Source: Agromyces kandeliae (lineage in GTDB: Bacteria; Actinomycetota; Actinomycetes; Actinomycetales; Microbacteriaceae). From it: a stretch of 64,000 nucleotides of DNA. Numbering within the stretch: the first letter of the stretch is position 1; the number at the start of each line of letters is the position of its first letter. Shown piece by piece: positions 7,717 through 16,887 of the stretch. The DNA is taken from the NCBI RefSeq assembly GCF_009674665.1, contig NZ_WKJD01000010.1, positions 1 through 64,000 on the forward strand, read 5' to 3'. The notes below the pieces were generated by a model. It was given only the letters and a program-made list of their open reading frames with translations, had not been told where the DNA came from and did no database searches. A program made the position numbers and the translations under genes.

Positions 7717-9084
7717 TCAGGAGGAGAGGTAGGTCAGCAGGTCGGTGCGCGTGATCACGCCGAGCGCCTTGCCGCCGTCGGTCACGAGCATCGCCGGCGC
7801 CTCGCCGAACGCCTGGCGCGCGGTCGCGACGGGCTCGTTGACGCCGATGAGCGGCAGCGGATCGCCCACCACCGCCGACACCTCGTCGGTGAGCTTCGCG
7901 CGGCCCGAGAACACCTGGTCCAGCAGCTCGTCCTCGTGCAGCGCGCCGACGACCTCGCCGAGCACGACGGGCGGCTCGGCCGAGAGCACGACCAGCTGCG
8001 AGACGCCGGCCTCGGTCATGCGGTCGATCGCCTCGCGCACGGTGTCGTTCGGGTGCACGTAGACGAACGGCGCGGTGCGGTCGGCCTTCGCCGCGAGGAT
8101 GTCGCGGATCGTGTGGCCCGCCGGCGCGTTGCCGAAGCCGTAGGCGCGCAGCCACTTGTCGTTGAAGATCTTGCCGAGGTAGCCGCGCCCGGAATCGGGC
8201 AGCAGCACCACGAAGACGTCGTCGGGACCGGCGGATGCCGCGGCCTTCAGCGCCGCGACGACGGCCATGCCGCTCGACCCGCCTACGAGGATCCCCTCCT
8301 CGCGCGCGAGGCGCCGCGTCATCTCGATCGACTCGGCGTCGGTCACGGCGATGATCTCGTGCGGCACGCTCGGGTCGTACGCTGCCGGCCAAAAGTCCTC
8401 GCCGACGCCCTCGACGAAGTAGGGCCGCCCCGTCCCGCCCGAGTACACCGAGCCCTCGGGGTCGGCGCCGATGATCCGGACCGTGTCATCGGACACCTCC
8501 CGGAGGTAGCGGCCGGTCCCGGTGATCGTGCCGCCCGTGCCGACGCCCGCCACGAAGTGCGTGACCTTCCCGTCGGTGTCGCGCCAGATCTCGGGGCCGG
8601 TCGTCTCGTAGTGCGAGAGCGGCCCGTTCGGGTTGGAGTACTGGTCGGGCTTGAACGCACCCGGGATCTCGCGCGCGAGCCGGTCGGAGACGCCGTAGTA
8701 CGACTCCGGGCTGTCGGGCGCGACCGCGGTCGGCGTCACGACGACCTCGGCGCCGTACGCCTTCAGCACGTTCCGCTTGTCCTCGGAGACCTTGTCGGGG
8801 CACACGAACACGCACCGGTAGCCGCGCTCCTGGGCGACGAGCGCGAGGCCGACGCCCGTGTTGCCCGACGTGGGCTCCACGATCGTGCCGCCGGGCTTCA
8901 GCCTGCCCTCGCGCTCGGCCGCATCGATGATGTTGCGCGCGATGCGGTCCTTGGAGGAGCCGCCCGGGTTCAGGTACTCGAGCTTGACCAGCACCGTGGC
9001 ATCCGTCACGCCCTCGGTGACGTGGTTGAGCTTGACGAGCGGCGTGTTGCCGACGAGGTCGGTGATGTGGGCTGCGTACTTCAT
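7717..9084 (-). CDS. Cystathionine beta-synthase
   Basis: Fold-type II PLP enzyme of 455 residues that joins serine (or O-acetylserine) and homocysteine into cystathionine in the cytosol. The N-terminal catalytic domain contains the Schiff-base lysine K45 in NPGGSSKDRIA, the PTSGNTG phosphate/substrate loop and GTGGTITGTGRY. From about residue 330 a pair of CBS motifs follows (VREAIDRMTEAGVSQLVVL; ALGVITRTDLLTYL), which distinguishes it from cysteine synthase. It is the first gene of the operon with the gamma-synthase. AAGGA sits 13 bases before the ATG, a rather long spacing. A 7-bp GC hairpin lies in its upstream leader. Confidence 0.93.
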   Translation of the reverse strand: MKYAAHITDLVGNTPLVKLNHVTEGVTDATVLVKLEYLNPGGSSKDRIARNIIDAAEREGRLKPGGTIVEPTSGNTGVGLALVAQERGYRCVFVCPDKVSEDKRNVLKAYGAEVVVTPTAVAPDSPESYYGVSDRLAREIPGAFKPDQYSNPNGPLSHYETTGPEIWRDTDGKVTHFVAGVGTGGTITGTGRYLREVSDDTVRIIGADPEGSVYSGGTGRPYFVEGVGEDFWPAAYDPSVPHEIIAVTDAESIEMTRRLAREEGILVGGSSGMAVVAALKAAASAGPDDVFVVLLPDSGRGYLGKIFNDKWLRAYGFGNAPAGHTIRDILAAKADRTAPFVYVHPNDTVREAIDRMTEAGVSQLVVLSAEPPVVLGEVVGALHEDELLDQVFSGRAKLTDEVSAVVGDPLPLIGVNEPVATARQAFGEAPAMLVTDGGKALGVITRTDLLTYLSS

Positions 9085-9120
9085 TCCGCTGATTCGTTCC
9101 TTGGTGTCGTGTGCGTCGAG

Positions 9121-9139
9121 GGGCGCCCGTTCGGCGCCC
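9121..9139 (-). other. Small hairpin in the leader of cystathionine beta-synthase
   Basis: GGGCGCC (9121-9127) and GGCGCCC (9133-9139) form a 7-bp stem with loop CGTTC, 37 bases upstream of the start codon. No riboswitch class is recognisable in the 179-base region to 9263, which must hold the operon promoter. Confidence 0.3.
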
Positions 9140-9263
9140 GACGCGAGGGAAGGGGTCGCGCGTTCAGCGACGACAACACCGGCACGAGAGGCTCACGCGG
9201 CCAGCCTAGCGAATGACGGATGCCTCGTGGCAGCCCCTCGGCGCCCACCCCGCTCGCACCGGC

Positions 9264-10784
9264 TCAACCGCCCGTCGTGTCCGCGCCCGTCCCCGCGCGC
9301 CGCCGCGCGGAGCCCCTCGGCGGCAGCAGCGTGTCCGACTCCTCGAGCGACATCCCGTTCGTCTCGGGGATCTTCACGAGCACGAAGAAGAAGGAGAGCG
9401 CGGCGAAGCTCGCGTACATGCCGTAGGTCAGCAGCAGCGACACGTTGGCGAGCAGCGGGAACGTGACCGTCACGACGAAGTTCGCGATCCACTGGGCCGC
9501 CGCGGCGAGGCCGAGCGCCCGGGCGCGGATGCGGTTCGGGAAGATCTCCCCGAGCAGCACCCACACGAGCGGGCCCCACGAGAAGCCGAAGAACACGACG
9601 AAGAGGTTCGCCGCCACGAGCGCGATCGGACCCCAGGCGCCCGGGAGGCTGATGTCCTCACCCGAGCCGATGGCGTTGCCGAACGCCAGCGCCATGGTGG
9701 CGAGCGAGATCGCCATGCCGGCCGACCCGACGAGCATCAGCGGACGACGGCCGACCCGGTCGACGAGCGCGATCGCGACGAAGGTCACCAGGATGTTCGT
9801 GATCGACGTGAACACGCTGATCGCGAAGGCGTTCGACTCGTCGAAGCCGACCGCGCTCCAGAGCGTCGTCGAGTAGTAGAAGATCACGTTGATGCCGACG
9901 AACTGCTGGAACACCGACAGCAGGATGCCGATCCAGACGATGCCTCGGAGGCCGAACACCGGCCCGCGCAACGCGCCCTTCGCCTGCTTGGCCTCGTCGT
10001 CCGCCTTCATGGTGTTCCGGATGTCGCGGACCGCGCGTTCCACCTCGCCGGGCTGGATGCGCTGGAGCACGACCCGCGCCTCGTCCTCCTTCCCGACGCG
10101 CATCAGGAAGCGCGGCGATTCGGGAAGGGAGAACGCGATGAGGCCGTACGCGACGCTCGGTACGATGCCCGCGAGGAACATCCAGCGCCAGGCGTCGAGG
10201 CCAAGCCAGAAGGGCTCGGCGGCGCCGCCGGCCGCCCACGCGAAGATCGCGTCGGAGAGCAGGGCGGTGAAGATGCCGAACACGATCGCGAGCTGCTGCA
10301 GCGACGCCAGCCGCCCGCGCGCGCGTCGCGGGGAGATCTCGGCGATGTAGGCCGGCGAGACGACCGACGCGATGCCGATGCCGACGCCGCCGATGACGCG
10401 CCAGACGATGAGGTCCCAGACGCCGAGCGCGAGGCCGGAGCCGATCGCCGAGATGAGGAACAGGCTCGCTCCGAGGATCATCACCGGGATGCGGCCGAAC
10501 CGGTCCGCGAGCCGGCCGGCGAGCTCTGCGCCGAGCGCGCAGCCGAGCAGCGCGCTCGCGATCGCGAGGCCCGTGAGTCCTGCCGAGAGGTCGAACTCCT
10601 GCTCGATCGCATCGACCGCGCCGTTCACGACCGACGAGTCGAAGCCGAACAGGAAGCCGCCCACTGCGCCCGCGACGGCGAGCGCGACGACCCGCCGGTT
10701 CAGGCCGCTCCCGCGACCCGCGTCGGCCTCGTCGGGCGGCCCGTCGGCGGCATCGACCGCCGGACCCTCGATGTCCTCGCTCAC
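9264..10784 (-). CDS. Sugar porter family MFS transporter (sugar:H+ symporter)
   Basis: Twelve-helix sugar porter of 506 residues, related to XylE/GalP/GLUT. Family signatures are clear: GFLFGFDSSVVNGA in helix 1, LADRFGRIPVM, ISPRRARGRLASLQQL, PESPRFLM after helix 6, QQFVGINVIFYY in helix 7, VDRVGRRPLM and PETNGMSLEE at the C-terminal end. It should import a hexose or pentose with protons across the cytoplasmic membrane. GTG at 10784 is supported by GGGGGAGG 7 bases upstream. The hydrophilic N-terminal ~28 residues are unusually acidic. The gene stands alone, with a divergent gene at 10992, and the sugar cannot be assigned. Confidence 0.92.
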   Translation of the reverse strand: MSEDIEGPAVDAADGPPDEADAGRGSGLNRRVVALAVAGAVGGFLFGFDSSVVNGAVDAIEQEFDLSAGLTGLAIASALLGCALGAELAGRLADRFGRIPVMILGASLFLISAIGSGLALGVWDLIVWRVIGGVGIGIASVVSPAYIAEISPRRARGRLASLQQLAIVFGIFTALLSDAIFAWAAGGAAEPFWLGLDAWRWMFLAGIVPSVAYGLIAFSLPESPRFLMRVGKEDEARVVLQRIQPGEVERAVRDIRNTMKADDEAKQAKGALRGPVFGLRGIVWIGILLSVFQQFVGINVIFYYSTTLWSAVGFDESNAFAISVFTSITNILVTFVAIALVDRVGRRPLMLVGSAGMAISLATMALAFGNAIGSGEDISLPGAWGPIALVAANLFVVFFGFSWGPLVWVLLGEIFPNRIRARALGLAAAAQWIANFVVTVTFPLLANVSLLLTYGMYASFAALSFFFVLVKIPETNGMSLEESDTLLPPRGSARRRAGTGADTTGG

Positions 10785-10991
10785 GGGCCGACCTCCCCCG
10801 CCGACCTCCGACCCGGACCGGTCGATCGGTCCGCACGCAGTCGCCCCGCGCCGGCTCGTTCGCATGCTAGTCCCGTGGCCGTTCGCGTCGGCGACGACGC
10901 ACAGGTGACGGCATTCTCCCAGCCCGATACGTTCGTATGGAGGTCCACGGATCCCCGCCGTTCCAACCCCCCGCACGAGGAAGGCCCCCGC

Positions 10992-11663
10992 GTGAGCGCG
11001 ACCCAGCCCGGAAAGAAGCCCACCGTCAAGCAGCAGCGCGCCGCCGAACGCGAGCGCAAGCTCGAGGCGTACCGCAAGCGCGAAGCGAAGATGAAGCGGA
11101 ACCGCCTCATCGCGATCTGGAGCTCGGTCGGCGTCGGCGTCGCGATCATCGCGCTCATCGTCACGTCGGTGGTGCTCACCCCGCGTGCGGCGAACTACAC
11201 GGCGGGCGGCGACGGCACCGAGATCGAGGGCGTCCAGACGTTCGAGAACGCCTCCGAGCACGTGCAGGGCGTCGTCGACTACGCGCAGACGCCGCCGGCG
11301 GGCGGCCAGCACAACCCGGCGTGGCTGAACTGCGGTGTCTACGAGGAGCCCGTGCCCAGCGAGAACGCCGTGCACTCGCTCGAGCACGGCGCGATCTGGG
11401 TCACCTACGACGCCGAGGCCCTCTCCGACGACGACGTCTCGACGCTGCGGTCGAAGCTCCCGAGCACCTACGTCATCCTCTCCCCGTTCGAGGGCCTGCC
11501 GTCGCCGGTCGTGCTGAGCGGCTGGAACTCCCAGCTCCAGGTCGACGGCGTCGACGACCCGCGCATCGAGCAGTACCTCGAGGAGTACTGGCAGAGCCAG
11601 AACGTCCCGGAGCCCGGCGCGGCCTGCACCGGCGCCATCGACGGCCCGGGCAAGGTCGCGTGA
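10992..11663 (+). CDS. DUF3105 membrane-anchored protein
   Basis: Protein of 223 residues with a highly basic, coiled-coil-like N-terminus (QQRAAERERKLEAYRKREAK), one membrane segment at about residues 40-60 and an extracytoplasmic DUF3105 domain. The domain shows GGQHNPAWLNCGVYEEPVPS and AVHSLEHGAIWVTY, whose conserved His and Cys could bind metal. The function of DUF3105 is not known. GTG at 10992 has GAGGAAGG 7 bases upstream. Its stop overlaps the start of the DUF305 gene by 4 bases (GTGA), so the two are translationally coupled, a pairing common in actinobacteria. Confidence 0.85.
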   Translation: MSATQPGKKPTVKQQRAAERERKLEAYRKREAKMKRNRLIAIWSSVGVGVAIIALIVTSVVLTPRAANYTAGGDGTEIEGVQTFENASEHVQGVVDYAQTPPAGGQHNPAWLNCGVYEEPVPSENAVHSLEHGAIWVTYDAEALSDDDVSTLRSKLPSTYVILSPFEGLPSPVVLSGWNSQLQVDGVDDPRIEQYLEEYWQSQNVPEPGAACTGAIDGPGKVA

Positions 11664-12349
11664 GCGCGGAGCCCGACGAGCGGCCGCGCTCCGGCGTCGG
11701 CCGCTGGGCGGTCGTGCTCGCGGCATCCGTGGCCCTCATCGCCGTCGCCGGCGCGGCCTTCGCGATCGGGCGGCTCTCGACGCTCGGCGAGGAGACCCCG
11801 ACGACCACGAGCGCCGAGGCGGGCTTCGCCCGCGACATGCAGGTGCACCACCAGCAGGGCGTCGAGCTCGCGATGATCGTGCGCGACGCCACCGACGACC
11901 CCGACGTGCGGCTGCTCGGCTACGACATCGCGACCGCGCAGGCGCAGCAGTCCGGGCAGATGTACGGCTGGCTCGCCGAGTGGGGCCTGCCGCAGGCGGG
12001 CTCCGAGCCGTCGATGACGTGGATGACCCGGCCCGCCGCCGACGGGAGCGCGCACGATGGGCACGACGCCGCCGACGGGTCGGGCGAGGCCGCGCACGTG
12101 CCGGGCGAGCCCATGCCCGGGCTGGCGACGCCGGAGCAGGTCGCCGAGCTCCGCGAGCTCGACGGCGTCGGGGCCGAGCGGAGGTTCCTCGAGCTCATGA
12201 TCGCCCACCACGAGGGCGCGGTCGTGATGGCCGAGGCCGTCCTGGAGCGTTCGACCTACCCCGTCGTCGTCTCGCTGGCCGAGTCGATCATCCTGAGCCA
12301 GCAGGCCGAGATCGCGCTCATGGAGGACATGCTCGCCGAGCGCTCCTGA
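11660..12349 (+). CDS. DUF305 (CopM-like, four-helix) secreted/membrane protein
   Basis: 229-residue protein with an N-terminal membrane anchor (WAVVLAASVALIAVAGAAFAIG) and a DUF305 ferritin-like four-helix domain outside the cytoplasm. The two metal-type His motifs are MQVHHQQGVELA and MIAHHEGAVVMA, separated by a His/Asp-rich linker (SAHDGHDAADG). DUF305 members such as cyanobacterial CopM bind copper in the periplasm; a metal-binding role here is inference. The GTG start overlaps the DUF3105 stop codon, so this is the second gene of a two-gene operon. A Met-rich, His-rich insertion between the motifs is consistent with metal sequestration. Confidence 0.85.
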   Translation: MSAEPDERPRSGVGRWAVVLAASVALIAVAGAAFAIGRLSTLGEETPTTTSAEAGFARDMQVHHQQGVELAMIVRDATDDPDVRLLGYDIATAQAQQSGQMYGWLAEWGLPQAGSEPSMTWMTRPAADGSAHDGHDAADGSGEAAHVPGEPMPGLATPEQVAELRELDGVGAERRFLELMIAHHEGAVVMAEAVLERSTYPVVVSLAESIILSQQAEIALMEDMLAERS

Positions 12350-12376
12350 CGCGGGTCAGCACGGCTCCGGAGCCGG

Positions 12377-14311
12377 TCAGGCGGTGGGCACCTCGGGCTG
12401 CTCGGCCTGCTGTCGGTAGAGCGAGGCGTACACGCCGCCCTGCGCGATCAGCTCGGCGTGCGTCCCGCGCTCGGCGATGCGGCCGGCGACGACCACGAAG
12501 ATCACGTCGGCCGACACGACCGTCGAGAGCCGGTGCGCGATCGCGATCGTGGTGCGCCCTCGCGAGGCGTCGTCGAGCGCGGCCTGCACCACGCGCTCGC
12601 TGATCGTGTCGAGCGCGCTCGTCGCCTCGTCGAGCACGAGCACCGCCGGGTCCTTCAGCAGCACGCGCGCGATCGCGATGCGCTGCTTCTCGCCGCCGGA
12701 GAGGCGGTAGCCGCGCTCGCCCACGACCGTGTCGTAGCCGTCGGGGAACGACGCGATGGTCTCGTGGATGTTCGCGGCGCGCGCCGCGGCCTCGAGCTCC
12801 TCGTCGGTCGCGTCGGGCCTGGCGTACCGCAGGTTCTCGGCGATCGAGGCGTGGAAGAGGTAGGTCTCCTGGCTCACGATGCCGATGTTCGACACGAGCG
12901 ACTCGTGCTCGAGGTCGCGCACGTCGACGCCCGCGAAGCGCACGGCACCGCCGGTCGCCTCGTAGAGCCGCGGCACGAGGTACGACACCGTGGTCTTGCC
13001 CGCACCGCTCGGCCCGACGAACGCCGCGTACTGCCCGGGCTCGATGGCGAACGACACGTCGTCGAGCGTCGGGCGGCCATCGTGGTCGGCGTCGGGGTAC
13101 CGGAACGACACGTGGTCGAACTCGACGCGGCCGAGGAGCGAGCGTCCCGCGGCATCCGCCCCCGCCGGCACCGGGTGCGCGTCGGGCGAGTCGATGATCG
13201 CGGGTCGCAGGTCGAGGTACTCGAAGATGCGCGCGAACAGGGCGCCCGAGGTCTGCAGGTCGAGCGCGACGCGCATGAGCGCCATCAGGGGGAACAGCAG
13301 TCGCGCCTGCACCGTGGTGAACGCGACGATCGTGCCGGCCGAGATGTCGGTCGTGCCGCCCGTGATGAGCCAGCCGGAGGCGAGGTACACGATCGCCGGG
13401 ATCGCCGACATGAAGATGCCGACCATGGCGAAGAACCACTGGCCGGTCATCTGCTGGCGGACCTGGAGGGCGATCTGGTTGTCGTTCTCGTCGCTGTAGC
13501 GGGCGATCTCGCTGCGCTGCCGCGTGAAGCTCTTCGAGAGGAGGATGCCGGACACCGACAGGGTCTCCTGCGTGATCGCCGTCATCTCCGAGAGGGACTC
13601 CTGCGTCTTCGCCGCGATGCGCGCGCGCACCTGGCCGACGCGGCGCTGCGCGATCACCATGACCGGCAGCAGCACGAGCGCGATCAGCGTCAGCTGCCAG
13701 TTGAGCAGCAGCATGGCCACGAACGCGGCGAGCACGGTGACGGTGTTGCCGAGGACGCTCGAGACCGTGTTCGTGAGCACGGATGCGACCCCGCCGACGT
13801 CGTTCTGCAGCCGCGACTGGATGACGCCCGTCTTGGTGCGCGTGAAGAAGCTCAGCTCCATGCGCTGCAGGTGCGTGAACATCCGCACCCGGAGCGCACC
13901 CATCACCCGGTTGCCGACGGTCGCCGTGAGCCAGGTCTGCCACACGCCGAGCAGCGACGACACGATGAACACGGCGAGCATCGCCACGACGATCGTGGTG
14001 AGGACCGGCAGGTTCGGCCCCATCACCTGCCCGTCGGCGCCGACCGGGAACAGCCCCTCGTCGAAGGCCCGCTCGGTGAGCAGCGGCGGGATGACGCTCA
14101 GCGCGGCGCTGACGAGCACCAGCACGATCGTGGCCGTGAGCGCCCCCTTGTGCGGGGCGAACAGCTCGGCGATGCGCCGCATGAGGTGCGGGATCTTCGG
14201 CGCCTCCGCGTTCTCGGCGCGCTGCGCGGACTCGTCGGCCGCGCTGATGCGGGTGCGGGGCTTGCCCATCCGCCCCGGCTGGCCGCCCGGGGAGCTCGCG
14301 TGCATGCTCAT
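12377..14311 (-). CDS. ABC exporter (half-transporter, multidrug/lipid type)
   Basis: A 644-residue MsbA/LmrA-type half-transporter that should function as a dimer in the cytoplasmic membrane. Residues from about 45 to 350 form a six-helix type-1 exporter domain; the C-terminal nucleotide-binding domain has Walker A GPSGAGKTT, signature LSGGEKQ and Walker B VLVLDEATSALD, plus the H-loop AHRLSTV. All catalytic elements are intact, so it is likely active on its own. Substrate is unknown. Two ATG codons at 14311 and 14305 are alternative starts. It stands alone, converging with the DUF3105/DUF305 operon. Confidence 0.92.
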   Translation of the reverse strand: MSMHASSPGGQPGRMGKPRTRISAADESAQRAENAEAPKIPHLMRRIAELFAPHKGALTATIVLVLVSAALSVIPPLLTERAFDEGLFPVGADGQVMGPNLPVLTTIVVAMLAVFIVSSLLGVWQTWLTATVGNRVMGALRVRMFTHLQRMELSFFTRTKTGVIQSRLQNDVGGVASVLTNTVSSVLGNTVTVLAAFVAMLLLNWQLTLIALVLLPVMVIAQRRVGQVRARIAAKTQESLSEMTAITQETLSVSGILLSKSFTRQRSEIARYSDENDNQIALQVRQQMTGQWFFAMVGIFMSAIPAIVYLASGWLITGGTTDISAGTIVAFTTVQARLLFPLMALMRVALDLQTSGALFARIFEYLDLRPAIIDSPDAHPVPAGADAAGRSLLGRVEFDHVSFRYPDADHDGRPTLDDVSFAIEPGQYAAFVGPSGAGKTTVSYLVPRLYEATGGAVRFAGVDVRDLEHESLVSNIGIVSQETYLFHASIAENLRYARPDATDEELEAAARAANIHETIASFPDGYDTVVGERGYRLSGGEKQRIAIARVLLKDPAVLVLDEATSALDTISERVVQAALDDASRGRTTIAIAHRLSTVVSADVIFVVVAGRIAERGTHAELIAQGGVYASLYRQQAEQPEVPTA

Positions 14312-14412
14312 GCATCGAGCCTAGGCTGGCCCGCCGCCGGGTCGGCCGCCTGCCGCGGCGAGCAGGGCGCGCGTTCGCCGACGGCGTGACGACGGGGACG
14401 ACGGGGATGACG

Positions 14413-14452
14413 GAACGATGCGGCGGGAGCCGGAGCCCCCACCGCATCGTTC
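14413..14452 (-). terminator. Hairpin terminator after small secreted protein gene
   Basis: Arms GAACGATGCGG (14413-14423) and CCGCATCGTTC (14442-14452) form an 11-bp stem just beyond the stop of the minus-strand gene at 14463. The stem core GATGCGG is a variant of the GGATGCC motif seen in other terminators of the window. Confidence 0.6.
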
Positions 14453-14462
14453 GCGCCGCCGG

Positions 14463-14735
14463 CTATCCGCCGGTGACGATCAGGCAGGTCGCGACGAGCT
14501 TGCCCTGGCCCTCGGCCGACGGGTCGAGGTTCGGCAGGCCGACCCTCGACTCGGGACCGCGGCCGTCGCCGCTCGGGTCGGCGGCGTGGGCGCCCTGCGC
14601 CTGCCCGCCCTCGGCGGCGACGAAGTCGCTCGTCGCCTCGCCCCAGTTGCACTCCGGCGGTGCGGCCGCAGCCGGTGAGGCCATTCCGATCGCGAGTGCC
14701 ACGGCGGCAGCTCCTGCGAGCATGATCCTCTTCAT
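14463..14735 (-). CDS. Small secreted hypothetical protein
   Basis: A 90-residue protein not recognised as any family. It has a clear signal peptide (MKRIMLAGAAAVALAIGMAS followed by PAAAAP) with probable cleavage after the alanine run. The mature part is about 65 residues, rich in Gly, Pro and Asp, with two cysteines (in PECNWGEA and near the end in VATCLIV) that could form a disulfide. ATG at 14735 is supported by AAGGGG 9 bases upstream. It is likely exported and stands alone between two hairpins. It resembles small actinobacterial secreted proteins of unknown role. Confidence 0.7.
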   Translation of the reverse strand: MKRIMLAGAAAVALAIGMASPAAAAPPECNWGEATSDFVAAEGGQAQGAHAADPSGDGRGPESRVGLPNLDPSAEGQGKLVATCLIVTGG

Positions 14736-14823
14736 CGTCCGGTTCCCCTTCCCCCTTGACGGATACCGTACGTGCGCACGATATGAGGCCTGCTCACCTG
14801 CGTCAAGGTGCCCGCGTCCGCGC

Positions 14824-14855
14824 GACGGGGCGGATGCCGCAACATCCGCCCCGTC
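14824..14855 (-). terminator. Terminator of the alpha-glucoside transport operon
   Basis: GACGGGGCGGATG (14824-14836) and CATCCGCCCCGTC (14843-14855) form a perfect 13-bp stem with loop CCGCAA, 38 bases past the stop of the last permease gene. No U-tract is present, as is usual in this genome. Confidence 0.75.
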
Positions 14856-14864
14856 GTCGTGCGA

Positions 14865-14882
14865 CGGATGCCTCGGCATCCG
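14865..14882. repeat. GGATGCC inverted pair
   Basis: CGGATGCC-TC-GGCATCCG is an 18-base palindrome immediately upstream of the terminator on the transcript side. It is a head-to-head pair of the heptamer that recurs through this window. Confidence 0.6.
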
Positions 14883-14892
14883 CGCCGTTCGA

Positions 14893-15888
14893 TCAGCCCT
14901 TCGTGGCGCCCGCCAGGAGGCCCCGGACGAAGTACCTCTGGAGACTGAAGAACACGATGAGCGGAATCACGATCGAGATGAAGGCACCTGCCGTGAGGAG
15001 CTCCCACGCCTGGCCTCTCGTACCGGTCAACTCCGCCAATCGCTGGGTGAGTGGCGCCACGTCCTGTGTGCCGCCGGAGAAGATCAACGCGACGAGCAGG
15101 TCGTTCCACACCCAGATGAACTGGAAGATCGCGAACGACGCGATGGCCGGGGTGGCCAGCGGCAGCACGATCCGGAAGAAGATCTGCCCGTGCGTCGCGC
15201 CGTCGACGCGTGCCGCCTCGATGACGTCGCCCGGGATCTCCGCGATGAAGTTGTGCAGCAGGAAGATCGCCAACGGCATCGCGAACATCGCGTGCGCGAG
15301 CCACACCGGCGCGTAGTTCTGCTCCGGGATGATCGGGATGACGTCGTGGAGCCACGCCTGCATCGGCCGCAGCCAGGTCGAGAAGATCTGGAGCAGCGGC
15401 ACGAGCGCCATCTGCAGCGGCACGATCTGGAGGGCGAACACGAAGATGAACAGCGCGTTCGCGCCCCGGAACTTGATCCAGGCGAACGCGTACGCGGCCA
15501 TGGTCGCGAGCACGAGCGGGATCAGCGTGCCGAGCAGCGTGATCGCGATCGAGTTCACGATGTAGGCCCCGAGCTGGGGCGACGACGACGACGGCGAGAG
15601 CAGCACCTCGGCGTAGTTGTCGAACGTGAAGCCCGGGTTCTGGAAGATGGTCCACCACCCGGTCGTGCGGATCAGCTCCGCCGGCCGGAACGACGAGATG
15701 AACAGGCCGAACGTGGGGATCGTCCAGAGGATGGCGATGATCAGCGAGACGATCGTCGCCGTGCGCGAGGTCAGGCGCTGCTTCACGCGCGCCGTCTTCG
15801 GCTTCTGGCCGTACTCGGCCTCCTCGGCGGCTTCTATCGAGCCCTTGTCCTTGCTGACCGGGAGGTCGGCGGGTGCGACGCTGCTCAT
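14893..15888 (-). CDS. Sugar ABC transporter permease (AglG/MalG type)
   Basis: Inner-membrane permease of 331 residues with six predicted helices. The EAA loop that contacts the ATPase is seen as EAARVDGATHGQIFFRIVLPLA, and the C-terminus (LLAGATKG) is typical of MalG-type subunits. A hydrophilic 45-residue N-terminus precedes helix 1. Its start codon overlaps the stop of the upstream permease gene by 4 bases (ATGA), with AGGGAG ahead of the ATG. With its partner and the binding protein it should import an alpha-glucoside or similar oligosaccharide. No ATPase gene is in the operon, so a shared MsiK-type ATPase elsewhere must energise it. Confidence 0.9.
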   Translation of the reverse strand: MSSVAPADLPVSKDKGSIEAAEEAEYGQKPKTARVKQRLTSRTATIVSLIIAILWTIPTFGLFISSFRPAELIRTTGWWTIFQNPGFTFDNYAEVLLSPSSSSPQLGAYIVNSIAITLLGTLIPLVLATMAAYAFAWIKFRGANALFIFVFALQIVPLQMALVPLLQIFSTWLRPMQAWLHDVIPIIPEQNYAPVWLAHAMFAMPLAIFLLHNFIAEIPGDVIEAARVDGATHGQIFFRIVLPLATPAIASFAIFQFIWVWNDLLVALIFSGGTQDVAPLTQRLAELTGTRGQAWELLTAGAFISIVIPLIVFFSLQRYFVRGLLAGATKG

Positions 15889-16856
15889 CGGATCTCCCTC
15901 TGCTTCCGGAGGATGTTGACGTTGTAGACGACGATCGGCAACACGAGGAGGAACAGGATCAGCGCCAGTGCCGAGCCTCGTCCGATCTCGCTCGCACGGA
16001 ACGCCTGGGTGTACATCTCGTTCGCGATGACGCTGGTGTTGAAGTTTCCGGCGGTCATGGTGCGGACGATGTCGAAGACCTTCAGCGTGGCGATGGAGAT
16101 CGTGGTGATCACGACGACCAGCGCGCCTCGGATGCCCGGCACCGTCACGTTGATGAAGCGCTGCCACGCGTTCGTGCCGTCGAGCTGCGCCGCCTCGATC
16201 TGCTCGGTCGGCACGCCCTTGATCGCCGCGCTCAGGAGGACCATCGCGAAGCCCGTCTGGATCCAGATCATGACGACGATCAGCAGGAACGTGTTGATCG
16301 GGTCGGTCTGCAGCCATTGCACGGGTTCGCCGCCGAACGCCACCACCATCGCGTTCAGCAGGCCGATCTGGTCGCGCTCGCCGGAGCGGTACTCGTACAC
16401 GAAGCGCCAGATGATGCCGGCGCCGACGAACGAGATGGCGATCGGCATGAACAGGATCACCTTGTAGTACTTCTCGCCGCGCGACTTGTCGATGAAGATC
16501 GCGTAGGCGAGCCCGATCGCGGTCGAGATCGTCGGCACGAGCAGCACCCAGATGATCGTGTTGATCAGGGTGCGGATCGCCGCAGGCTGCGTGAAGGTCC
16601 AGATGAAGTTGTCGAAGGTCCAGGCGCCGCCGGAGTCCTGGAACGCGAGGATGGAGGTGCGGATCGCCGGGTACACGAGGCCCACGGCGAGGAAGAGCAG
16701 CGCCGGGGTGAGGAATCCCGCGAGCTGCCAGTAGTCACGGCCCCGTTTCGGTGCCTTGTCGATGAAGAAGATCAGGAGGCCGATGATCGCCGCGAAGATC
16801 GCGAGCCCCATCACCACCTGGAGGATCTTGCCGAGCAGGTCGCCCGTGGTCATCAT
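15885..16856 (-). CDS. Sugar ABC transporter permease (AglF/MalF type)
   Basis: Permease of 323 residues. An extra N-terminal helix (ILQVVMGLAIFAAIIGLLIFF) precedes the six-helix core that starts at LAGFLTPALLFLAVGLVYP; this layout is characteristic of the alpha-glucoside (Agl) branch. The EAA loop reads EAAQLDGTNAWQRFINVTVP. The protein pairs with the downstream permease in the cytoplasmic membrane. It is separated from the binding-protein gene by a 108-base gap containing a strong hairpin (16888-16920), probably lowering its expression relative to the binding protein. Two ATG codons in tandem (MM) begin it. Confidence 0.9.
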   Translation of the reverse strand: MMTTGDLLGKILQVVMGLAIFAAIIGLLIFFIDKAPKRGRDYWQLAGFLTPALLFLAVGLVYPAIRTSILAFQDSGGAWTFDNFIWTFTQPAAIRTLINTIIWVLLVPTISTAIGLAYAIFIDKSRGEKYYKVILFMPIAISFVGAGIIWRFVYEYRSGERDQIGLLNAMVVAFGGEPVQWLQTDPINTFLLIVVMIWIQTGFAMVLLSAAIKGVPTEQIEAAQLDGTNAWQRFINVTVPGIRGALVVVITTISIATLKVFDIVRTMTAGNFNTSVIANEMYTQAFRASEIGRGSALALILFLLVLPIVVYNVNILRKQREIR

Positions 16857-16887
16857 GCCTCCCGGTTCGTCGTTGAATCTGGGGGTC

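Noticed and set aside
5605-9216. A 1203-residue plus-strand open frame
   Set aside because: It is the antisense of the slipin, metB and cystathionine beta-synthase genes, has an Arg/His/Asp-rich composition without domains, and no ribosome binding site.
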